Origin: Methanococcoides sp. AM1
GTDB taxonomy: Archaea > Halobacteriota > Methanosarcinia > Methanosarcinales > Methanosarcinaceae
DNA: 64,000 bases
Assembly: GCF_900774055.1 (NCBI RefSeq)
Contig: NZ_CAAGSW010000003.1
Location: 62,001-126,000, forward strand
Direction: 5' to 3'
Made by a program: the position numbers and the translations under genes. The notes beneath the pieces are model-generated. The model saw nothing but the letters and a program-made list of their open reading frames with translations, made no database searches and was not told where the DNA came from. Shown here piece after piece: positions 29,065-37,391 of the stretch; the stretch's first letter is position 1; every line of letters starts with the position of its first letter.

Positions 29065-31004
29065 TTAAATTGTCTTTATATCCGTGTGCGGACTCATGAG
29101 CTTGAATATCTGCTCAACATTGATCTTAACACTATCATCACCGAATCCTGAATCGCGGAATACCACTCGCAGAGGTTCACGCTTTGCTAGCTCTTTACAG
29201 AAATCTTCAGTAATCTGACCATCTTTCACAAAGCAGGCAGCAAGAGCATTGCCATCTACAAAAAAGACCTCAAGCTCCGCAATGGTTTCTTTTTTAATCG
29301 GAAGCGCTAAATCAACACCCCAATCCAGAAGCACCTGAAATAGCAGATCCTCAGAGGTTCGTTTCTCTTTTATGTTGTCGGTATTCTTGAAAAGTTCAGT
29401 CTGTTTTGTTTTATCAGGTGTGTAATAGACATCTGCCATATTGCTGCTGTCAACTTTAAGGACACGGAAGCCGGTATCAAAGTTTGGAGCAGTTGTAGCA
29501 TTCTCTTCTTTGATCTTCTTTCCGGCACGGCGAATGCGTTCTTTGCTAATTTCTGCAATCGTTTTGTAACCAGCTTTGGAAGCTTCCGATTTTTCATTCG
29601 TTTTTTCCGGTAATTGCACCATGATAAATTTTCGTTTACCACCATCTTCGGTATTGAGCTGCATAACGGCATGGGCTGTGGTGGCTGAACCGGCAAAGAA
29701 GTCGAAGATTATAGAATCTTTATTAGCAGCCATCAGTAATAGTTGTTTTATTGTGTCTACAGACTTAGGAGACTGAAAAATTTTATTCTTCGATTGGAAT
29801 AATTCATTAAAAGCGCTTGTCCTTTTTCCGTGTGAAACTGCTTTTCGGTCCAGATTGACTTAACCTGTTTTGTAGCTTCGCCATTATCACCCTCAGCATA
29901 ATTTTTCCTATATATTTTCCAACTGCCTTTGACTTCTTTGGCTACAATCTCATTAATTTGATTTCTTGCTTTGTCTACTCCCCAAGTCCAACACCCTTCA
30001 AACCCATCATCCCAAATAGGATAAATCGGTATAGAACCAGGAATTTCATCCAGTGAAACTTGCCCTGTGTTACTTACATAAAATGGGTAATAAAGATTCT
30101 TTCTATTGTGTTTTCCAAACTCTCTATGTGTATTGCGTAGTTCTAGCTCACGGTATCTACCTTTTTCATCCTTTAATTTGTAATTTTTTGCTATTTCTTC
30201 GTCACTTTTAGGGATGTTTAGATCTCCTTTGTTGAGTTGTTGCTTCGAATATCCCACCAAATACTCATGGGAATTGGCAACAAATTTATCTTGCGACCGT
30301 CCTTTAGGGTTACAAAGCAAAGTGATTTGGAATAGAAGATTTGTTTCCCCGAATACTTCATCAAATATTTTTCTAATATTAACGATTTCATTTTCATCAA
30401 TGGAAGCAATTATAACTCCATCGTCAGTTAACAAATTCCGGGCTAATCTTAAACGTGGATAAATCATATCTAGCCAATCTGAATGAAATCTGCCATTAGC
30501 CTCTGTATTAGCTATAAGTTTGTTTCCGCTTTCATCAACTTGATTTGATTTTTTAAGAAACTCATCTGTATTTTCTGAAAAATCATCTTCATAAACAAAA
30601 TCGTTACCAGTGTTATACGGCGGATCAATATAGATCATTTTCACCTTACCGAGATATGTTTCTTGCAAGAGCTTAAGAGCATCAAGGTTATCGCCTTCAA
30701 TGAAGAGGTTCTCGGTGGTGTCAAAGTCCACACTTTCTTCACGGCAAGGGCGGAGGGTCTTAGCGATAGGAGCATTGGCGGTTAACAGAGCATCTCTCTT
30801 ACCTGGCCAGTTGAGAGTATAGCGTTCCTGTGGTCCTTCTACGATGTGTGTAGAAAGTTCCTGCTTTAATTGATCAAAATCGATTGATTTTTTTAGATTT
30901 CCATCTTTGTCGTTTGATTCCGTGACACAATAAGGAAACAGTGCAGCAAGTGTTGAGATGTTCTCTTCAGTAAAATTTGGGCTGTGCATCTTTAATTTAT
31001 CCAT
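29065..31004 (-). pseudogene. mod: Type III DNA methyltransferase Mod, split by a frameshift
   Basis: Two reading frames together cover a whole beta-class N6-adenine methyltransferase. The N-terminal part (31004 to about 29825) has IEGDNLDAL and catalytic DPPYNTG (127-133); the C-terminal part (about 29825 to 29065) has AdoMet motif I FDFFAGSATTAHAV. Around 29816-29827 the frame breaks after HTEK; one extra base there restores KNKIFQSPKSVDTIKQLLLM and a protein of about 646 aa. As it stands the first frame ends at 29757 with an unrelated 20-residue tail. It may be a real inactivation, a phase switch, or a sequencing error in A5/G2. Inside the five-gene operon. Confidence 0.88.
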
Positions 31005-31036
31005 TGTTAAAATCCTCTATATTTCACTTGCAATGT

Positions 31037-31699
31037 TTAGCTTTTAAGTTCTTCAATTTCCTGTTTTAGTTCATTAAGTGAACCGTTCATCTCAACTCTG
31101 CGATTAAACTGCTTTTCTTTTTTCATGCGGTATTCTATTTTTGTTGCATTTCTTTCTTTGATACACACGTTATCTATTCTTGCAACAAGTTCATCTAAAG
31201 ATTCATTCTTCTTGAAAGGAAGTGGAATAATAGCTTTGAGAAATGATTGATAAAGTGCACCCATATTAAGGACTACTGGCAGTTTCACTTTGTCAGAACT
31301 GTCATTTATCCACTCGGTTTTAAAGTAACTACTGATAATCCATTTGTTCTTGTCAGCTTCACTTGGGCGCTTATATGCTGCTACATATTTGCTCTTATCC
31401 TTATAGCTGAGGTGGAATAAAATTGGGGATGGTATGGCTTTGTCGATAGTCTGCAAGACTTCTTCAGCTAATGTACCTGTTTTGAGAATGATCGTAATGA
31501 CCTGAATCTCATGCACTCCTTCACTAACTGGAAGGTTGAGTGTTGCTGGGGATAACTTATAGGCCCAGGTCATCTTCTCCACTTCCTTGGTAAACAATTC
31601 CTTTACTTTGGAGCTTGGAGTGGAATGCTCGTAAATCTTGGTTTTGGAAAGCATCCGTCCAAAGACAGCTCTTTTTGGGAAGTCATACAAAATACTCAT
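31037..31699 (-). CDS. DUF4391 domain protein
   Basis: 220 aa, recognised as DUF4391 from its length, its start (ILYDFPKRAVFGRMLSKTKIYE) and its position; such proteins occur beside type III-like mod/res genes. The biochemical role is not known. The last 30 residues (ELKQEIEELKS) are probably a coiled coil. The ATG overlaps the helicase stop as ATGA, so translation is coupled, and mod follows after 32 bases. Confidence 0.75.
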   Translation of the reverse strand: MSILYDFPKRAVFGRMLSKTKIYEHSTPSSKVKELFTKEVEKMTWAYKLSPATLNLPVSEGVHEIQVITIILKTGTLAEEVLQTIDKAIPSPILFHLSYKDKSKYVAAYKRPSEADKNKWIISSYFKTEWINDSSDKVKLPVVLNMGALYQSFLKAIIPLPFKKNESLDELVARIDNVCIKERNATKIEYRMKKEKQFNRRVEMNGSLNELKQEIEELKS

Positions 31700-34600
31700 A
31701 CCTGTTCCTCTTGAACTACAAGGAAGGAAATGAGCTCAAAATCATCCAACCCTTTAATCGTGTCAACTAAGGCCGTGGTGTTAGTTCCAGAGAATAGACT
31801 GTCAATATCGTTGTCTTCCTTTACCTCGATCATTGATCGAATAGCTTGCCCCAGCAGATCTGAATAATGGACCATTTCCCTACCGTCATTGGTATCATAA
31901 TTAAACCTTTTACAAACATCGTATATTGGACTGTCCTGTCCCTTGCAACTGCTTCTTGCCAGATCAAGCAACGGTTTTACCTGCGTGTGATCTGTGATAA
32001 CCTCTCCATCATTATCGATATAGACAAGATAGTAAGGGTGCAGGCGGTTATGCTGGTTAACATTGACGTCCGAATTGCGGTTACGAAGGGTAAAGATAAC
32101 TCCGGGGACCAAACCTATTTCCGGGTTTGATGGCACGACTGCGTGCAGCCCGCTTGGCAGGTGGCCTAAATCCCCATTTGTTTTAATATGGTTCAGCAGG
32201 TCCATGCGGAAATCATTCAGCCCCAGATCCGTGATATTTACCCCTGTTTTCAAGTCCTCCAGTTCTATGACTTCATCCTGCAGGCGGCGGAGCTGCTCTT
32301 TTCGATAGGAAACATCATTGGCCTGTGCGGAAAGCACATTATCATCACCTGTAGCAGTAACATCAGCAATGATCATTCGGTTCTCAACACGCTCTTTCAG
32401 ATTGATATATTCATCGAGAGAAATATCGGGCCAATAGTTGACCAGCTGGATCGATTCATTTTGAGAACCAATACGGTCTACACGTCCAAAGCGCTGGATA
32501 ATACGTACAGGATTCCAGTGGATATCATAGTTGATAAGGTAATCACAGTCCTGAAGATTCTGTCCTTCTGAAATACAGTCCGTACCAATCAATAAATCGA
32601 TTTCTCCTGGTTCATCAGGGAGGATAAGAGCTTTTTCTTTTGAGACCGGAGAGAACATCGTTAAAATAGACTGAAAATCATATCCTTTTTTCAGAGTAGT
32701 TTTCGGTGCATCTTTGCCTGTAACACGTCCGGAGTGCACATCAATTTTGAGCAACTCTTCAGACAAGTTTGCATAAAGGTAATTAGCTGTGTCTGCAAAG
32801 GCGGTGAAAATGACGACCTTTTTATTGCCCGGATTTATCGGGTTTTGAATTTTCTCCTGAATGTGTCTTTTAATGTGCTGCAGCTTTGAGTCATCCTGAG
32901 GGGTGACTTTGTTCATTTCAGAAAGGAGTTCTGTTATTACAACCAAGTCATTCTTCAGATCATATTCCCATGATGGCAGATCCATGTCTGCCAGACTTAC
33001 CTGTACCTTCCCTCCGATCATGAATTCACTCAATCCTGTAAGGTCATCATCTTCATCTTCAAGGTCTCCAAGAGAATCTGCCAGATCATGAATCGAAAGA
33101 TCCGAACCTGACCGCTTGAATTGCTCTATTTTGGCGAGCATATCCTTATGCTTTTCTTCCAGGACTCCAAGCGTCAGTCTGAAAGACTCAACCGAACTTT
33201 CAAGGCGCTTCAATAGATTAGTCGTCATCAGTGACTGAAGGCTTTTTTCACGATCAGCTTGACGAAGTTTACCCTTTCCACCTTCAACAGAGGTATCATA
33301 AAGTTCTTCATATTTTTTCAGTCTACTTGAAAGGATGTAGTTGATAGGTGCATAAACAGAAAGTTTCAGCAGAGAAAGCTGTGCATAAATCTCATTAAAG
33401 CTCATTACATCAGAACGGTCTGTTAAGGGGCAACGAAATGACAGGGGTTTTCGTCTTATCGGAAAATTCCCAATGTCGGTTGTATCGTAGAATGTCTCAA
33501 TATGCTTTCTGGAGCGGGCTATAGTAACACTGTCCAGCAGTTCGAAAAAATCAAATTCAAGAGCATCCAGAATTGATCTGGCTGTTCGCTCTTCAGGAGG
33601 CAATTTCGACCATTGATTAAAAACAGTTTGAGCGTGGCGGAATATCTCTTCAATACTTTTATCAGTTCTCAGCTTTTGGCTCAGATTCTCAGATTCTCCT
33701 TCATACGCAAGAGCAAGTTGATTGCGAAGGTCATTGAACTGATTGTTTACCGGCGTAGCGGAAAGCATCAACACTTTCGTTTTAACGCCGTCACGGACCA
33801 CTGAGTTCATCAGTTTCTGGTATCGTGTCTCTTTATCCTTGTAGGTATCGTTGTTACGGAAGTTATGAGACTCATCTATGACTACGAGGTCGTAGTTGCC
33901 CCAATTGATCTTATTCAGATCCAAGCCGGAAGATGTGCCTGTTCGGCGTGAAAGGTCCGTATGAAAAAGAACATCATAATTCAGACGGTCCTGTGCCAGT
34001 ATATTTGTTTTGTAATTACTTCGATAGGTTTGCCAGTTATCCTCAAGCTTCTTTGGGCAAAGCACAAGCACAGAACGATTTCTAAGTTCATAATATTTTA
34101 TGACTGCTAGTGCAGTAAATGTTTTGCCGAGGCCCACGCTATCAGCCAGAATGCATCCGTTGTAGCTTTCCAGTTTGTTGATAATGCCTGTAGCGGCATC
34201 CTGCTGAAAATTAAAGAGCTTATTCCATACAACAGTGTTCTTGTAGCCGGTCAGATCATTAGGAAGCACATCCTCGTTCAGATCTTCAAGAAATTCATTG
34301 AAGATGTTGTAAAGCATAAGGAAATAGATCTTTTCCGGTGAATTTTCTTTATAAACAGATTCAATGTGTGTACAGATACTGTCCGTCACATCCTGTAGCT
34401 TGGAATCGTCCTCCCAGATCATGTCAAAAAGATCCAGCCAGGTTTTAGTGGATATAGTATCATCAAACTTATTAATAAAATTAGAAACAGCGTCCCCTTG
34501 GCTGTACCCAAGGTCAACTGCAGTAAAACCGTGTAAGGGCATGTAAGATGTATCTTCATCATCCGTATTCAGACAGGCAAATTGCTGCATCGGAGCTTTT

Positions 34601-34968
34601 GTTGAATTCGAGCAAAACGTTGCTTTTCTTCGTATCCAGTCGGCACATTCTTTGGCTATTGCCCGTTGGGTAAGTTTGTTTTTGAGCTGAATTTCAAATT
34701 CACTTCCATATAGATTTTGTTCACGTTGTTTTTTAGGAATGTGAAATTCTCTACGCTCTCTAGATACTTTGTCTGTAACCTCGTTTGCTACAAAAGCTGG
34801 AGCAGTAAAGATGAACTCAAGAGACTCAATCTTTTCTAACTCTGTTTTTAAAGCTTCATAGGCATAAATGGAGAAACAAGAAGCAGCAATTTTTAGCTTC
34901 GTACCGGGCTCGAGAGTTTTTTTCAGATCATCTCCCCATAGGTCATTTATATTATCTAGTATTTGCAT
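31696..34968 (-). CDS. SNF2-family helicase with PLD-like N-terminal domain
   Basis: 1090 aa. Residues 1-130 resemble the degenerate phospholipase-D-like domain that precedes many bacterial SNF2 helicases (KLKIAASCFSIYAYEALK). Helicase motifs: DSVGLGKT (276-283), VIDESHNF (363-370), LSATPVNNQ, IGTDCISEGQNLQ, and QRFGRVDRIG near 850. An acidic, coiled insertion sits between the two helicase lobes. The start has GGTGA upstream. This type of ATPase remodels or translocates on double-stranded DNA. It is cotranscribed with DUF4391, mod and res, and its companion role in a type III system is an inference. Confidence 0.87.
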   Translation of the reverse strand: MQILDNINDLWGDDLKKTLEPGTKLKIAASCFSIYAYEALKTELEKIESLEFIFTAPAFVANEVTDKVSRERREFHIPKKQREQNLYGSEFEIQLKNKLTQRAIAKECADWIRRKATFCSNSTKAPMQQFACLNTDDEDTSYMPLHGFTAVDLGYSQGDAVSNFINKFDDTISTKTWLDLFDMIWEDDSKLQDVTDSICTHIESVYKENSPEKIYFLMLYNIFNEFLEDLNEDVLPNDLTGYKNTVVWNKLFNFQQDAATGIINKLESYNGCILADSVGLGKTFTALAVIKYYELRNRSVLVLCPKKLEDNWQTYRSNYKTNILAQDRLNYDVLFHTDLSRRTGTSSGLDLNKINWGNYDLVVIDESHNFRNNDTYKDKETRYQKLMNSVVRDGVKTKVLMLSATPVNNQFNDLRNQLALAYEGESENLSQKLRTDKSIEEIFRHAQTVFNQWSKLPPEERTARSILDALEFDFFELLDSVTIARSRKHIETFYDTTDIGNFPIRRKPLSFRCPLTDRSDVMSFNEIYAQLSLLKLSVYAPINYILSSRLKKYEELYDTSVEGGKGKLRQADREKSLQSLMTTNLLKRLESSVESFRLTLGVLEEKHKDMLAKIEQFKRSGSDLSIHDLADSLGDLEDEDDDLTGLSEFMIGGKVQVSLADMDLPSWEYDLKNDLVVITELLSEMNKVTPQDDSKLQHIKRHIQEKIQNPINPGNKKVVIFTAFADTANYLYANLSEELLKIDVHSGRVTGKDAPKTTLKKGYDFQSILTMFSPVSKEKALILPDEPGEIDLLIGTDCISEGQNLQDCDYLINYDIHWNPVRIIQRFGRVDRIGSQNESIQLVNYWPDISLDEYINLKERVENRMIIADVTATGDDNVLSAQANDVSYRKEQLRRLQDEVIELEDLKTGVNITDLGLNDFRMDLLNHIKTNGDLGHLPSGLHAVVPSNPEIGLVPGVIFTLRNRNSDVNVNQHNRLHPYYLVYIDNDGEVITDHTQVKPLLDLARSSCKGQDSPIYDVCKRFNYDTNDGREMVHYSDLLGQAIRSMIEVKEDNDIDSLFSGTNTTALVDTIKGLDDFELISFLVVQEEQV

Positions 34969-35000
34969 GCTTTTTCACCATCTATTTCTCCAAATATATT

Positions 35001-36035
35001 TCAGTACGTGACACACCATTTGCTTGCGATTTCATTTATAGACGTAGTTGTGAAAATCCTTTTACCTTTTTTGATATGGGATGAGACAACATTGCAATTG
35101 AGTACCCTCACAAAACGATGTTTTTCAAAAGGAATAGTAGAACCCGCTATTGCAAGTATTGATTTTACTTTTACTTCATCTTTTGCAAGGTTATAATAAA
35201 GTTTCTCTAATGAATTTCCATATTTGTAGTCGTTTAAATAGCGATATACAAGATAACCACTTCTCTGAATCTGGTCATATGGGGTATAAGATCCATCATT
35301 AAAGACATCTTGAGTATAATGATTACTCCAATTCTTTGTCTCAATTACGAATACTCCCGTAGGACCTACTACAAGGTGATCGATTTGGGCAGATTTCAAA
35401 GTTGAACCGTTAAACTTGATGTAGTCCTTCAATTCAATATACAAGTCGTTGAATAGATAATAATCATCGGAAAGTTTGCTTAAATTTTTAATAACAGCTA
35501 ACTCTCCTAAAGCCCCTTTATATTCATTCGATTTCTTTATTTCTTCTATTTTACTAATTTGAGATACTAAGTGGGATAACCTAGATTCTACTTCTGCATC
35601 AGTATTATTTTCGAGATGATTAAGTCTGCTTTTTAGTAGATTTAATGATGAAAACGAATTTTCAAGTCTTTTATTTATTTCAATCTGTGTATGCGTCTCA
35701 AGATATTGTAATCTCTTGTAATAACGACGTAATTTCAATTTACTGAAAAAATAATGGAACAGGATTTTTATGTTAAATTCAATTGTTTTTAACTCTTCTG
35801 CTTCTTCTTTTAATTTCTCAGATTCTAAATCTATTTCTTTCATTATCTGAGGTTTTCGTAATTCTATAGTATTTTCGGCATCTTCTAATTTTGTATGTAT
35901 GTCGTTTATTTCCAATTTAATTTGGTTAGAGATTATTGGTTTTTCTTCATTGTATTGTCTTTTAACATCTTTCGAGATAAAATCTATTTCAGTTAAATCC
36001 GATATTGGGAAACCCTTCTCTCTAGCAAGATTCAT
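35001..36035 (-). CDS. NERD-domain protein with coiled coil
   Basis: 344 aa. A long coiled-coil region (about 25-165, many Glu/Lys/Leu) precedes a NERD nuclease-related domain: KGALGELAVIKNLSKL, SAQIDHLVVGPTGVFVIETKNWS, with the D...E-x-K pattern of a PD-(D/E)xK fold. The gene ends 32 bases before the SNF2 helicase start on the same strand, so it is likely the first gene of the R-M operon. The true N-terminus is uncertain: nine further protein-like codons precede ATG 36035 in frame and then a TAG. Confidence 0.75.
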   Translation of the reverse strand: MNLAREKGFPISDLTEIDFISKDVKRQYNEEKPIISNQIKLEINDIHTKLEDAENTIELRKPQIMKEIDLESEKLKEEAEELKTIEFNIKILFHYFFSKLKLRRYYKRLQYLETHTQIEINKRLENSFSSLNLLKSRLNHLENNTDAEVESRLSHLVSQISKIEEIKKSNEYKGALGELAVIKNLSKLSDDYYLFNDLYIELKDYIKFNGSTLKSAQIDHLVVGPTGVFVIETKNWSNHYTQDVFNDGSYTPYDQIQRSGYLVYRYLNDYKYGNSLEKLYYNLAKDEVKVKSILAIAGSTIPFEKHRFVRVLNCNVVSSHIKKGKRIFTTTSINEIASKWCVTY

Positions 36036-36337
36036 TAAATCTTTTTCTGCCCCTGACCTTCCCTATTGAATTACCACTCTTAATACTTCCTGATTGAGCT
36101 ATAAATACAGAAATTAAATGCCAAATCATACATTTCTCAAATTTGAGGCTATTAATATATTTATTTTTATCTATTTTGTCATTGATTTTGAGTGTAACTT
36201 TAATTTTTGTTACAATTATGAAAATCACAGAATCAGGATAATGTCGATAAATCTTAATCAGGATTGGCATTACATCAAGAAAGATCTGTTAGAAATAATA
36301 GCATGAATATTTTAATCCCTCTCCAACCCGACTACAT
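36036..36337. other. Intergenic region, no gene seen
   Basis: About 300 very A+T-rich bases between two minus-strand genes. Short ORFs in it have no protein-like composition or ribosome site. It should contain the promoter of the NERD-led operon. Confidence 0.35.
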
Positions 36338-37141
36338 TCAATACCCCATCCTCTTACTTCTTGAAATCAATAGATAAACCACACTAAGAAGCAACAACAC
36401 AATACACCCAATCGTCGTACTGATAATCACTGGATACTGCCCCCCAAATCCTTCAGGGGAAGTGTGCTTTAGCAATATTCCCGAGTAAGCCCAGACAATA
36501 ACAAGTCCGTAGGCAACATCCCTGTTTTTCAGCATGGTCGCAAGGCCGATAACAAGTCCTAAAGCAATTACTATAACAGTCCAGGAAGCGTCACTCAAAA
36601 TAAAGTCTTTCCAGCCCCAGCTGACAAGAAGTATAGTGGCATTGGCAATGGTTGCTACGGTGATCCATCCGAAGTAAACGCTAAATGGAAGCCTGATAAA
36701 GAAATATTCGTCTTTTGAAAACTGTTCCCTTCTTGTAAGCTGATTTATCAGGATCAGGCAAGTGAGGATCACGACCATCAGCAACATGGACAATGGGATT
36801 ATTTCATAGTGCCATGCGAGGATCCAGGATGCATTGGCAATGGAAGATACAGAGAAGAGGATTCCAAGCTTATAGATGAGCTCGGTCCTGTCGGTGGCTG
36901 TATTTCCCTGAAAGATGCCGAGCTGGTAAAGGGTGTACCCTCCCAGTAACAGATATATGAGTCCCCAGATCGAAAAGGTTGCTCCTGCAGGGGCAAAGAG
37001 ATTGGGGTAGGCTTCTGAGAGCTGGCCGGTGGTGATGTCGTTGATGGGGAGGATGTTGGCCAGTGCATTGACGGTGATCATTATCAGGAACGTTACTGCT
37101 GTGACGATTTTGATTGTTTGTTTTCTTTGGTTTGTGTTCAT
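36338..37141 (-). CDS. TspO/MBR-like tryptophan-rich membrane protein
   Basis: About 267 aa from the ATG at 37141 (GGGGGT lies about 10 bases upstream). Seven or so TM segments with conserved-looking LFAPAGATFSIWGLIYLLLG and PFSVYFGWITVATIANATI. It resembles the extended TspO-related family often labelled tryptophan-rich sensory protein; ligand and role are unknown. It sits inside the defence island but shows no clear link to it. Confidence 0.65.
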   Translation of the reverse strand: MNTNQRKQTIKIVTAVTFLIMITVNALANILPINDITTGQLSEAYPNLFAPAGATFSIWGLIYLLLGGYTLYQLGIFQGNTATDRTELIYKLGILFSVSSIANASWILAWHYEIIPLSMLLMVVILTCLILINQLTRREQFSKDEYFFIRLPFSVYFGWITVATIANATILLVSWGWKDFILSDASWTVIVIALGLVIGLATMLKNRDVAYGLVIVWAYSGILLKHTSPEGFGGQYPVIISTTIGCIVLLLLSVVYLLISRSKRMGY

Positions 37142-37303
37142 GATAGATTTGACCCCCGTCAATGCGAATATTACTATTGATTTAATCTGTTAATATTTCT
37201 TTAAATAATTTTTTACAAAAGTCACAACTTGTTCTGCTGGAATTTCTGTTTTTCAAGATGATGGAAGTTTAAAATCAAAAAGTTGTAATTTTCAAATAAT
37301 AAG

Positions 37304-37338
37304 ATGTACAAATAGATAAATTTATATTTACTGTACAT
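37304..37338 (+). promoter_or_regulatory. Inverted repeat around a TATA box before the NERD-helicase gene
   Basis: ATGTACA (37304-37310) and TGTACAT (37332-37338) are perfect inverted half-sites 21 bases apart, flanking an A+T-rich TATA-like segment (37317-37329). A third TGTAC occurs at 37353-37357. The arrangement is what a dimeric repressor site over an archaeal promoter would look like. Confidence 0.4.
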
Positions 37339-37391
37339 TCTTACAATATATCTGTACTAATAATTTTATATGTTGGTAGAGGGGCACTAAA

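Noticed and set aside
29065-31004. Simple-sequence phase switch in mod
   Set aside because: The break lies at A5/G2, too short for a typical hypermutable repeat; a sequencing error or rare mutation is as likely.
25979-36035. DISARM class 1 system
   Set aside because: SNF2 helicase and adenine methyltransferase are present, but there is no DUF1998 gene and no drmA/drmB helicase pair; Res and DUF4391 are not DISARM parts.
36022-36270. 82-residue minus-strand ORF before the NERD gene
   Set aside because: Very A+T-rich, no ribosome site, composition unlike a protein, and it overlaps the likely promoter region of the NERD gene.
37304-37357. CRISPR-like repeat
   Set aside because: Only three 5-7 base half-sites with unequal spacing; no spacer-repeat architecture.
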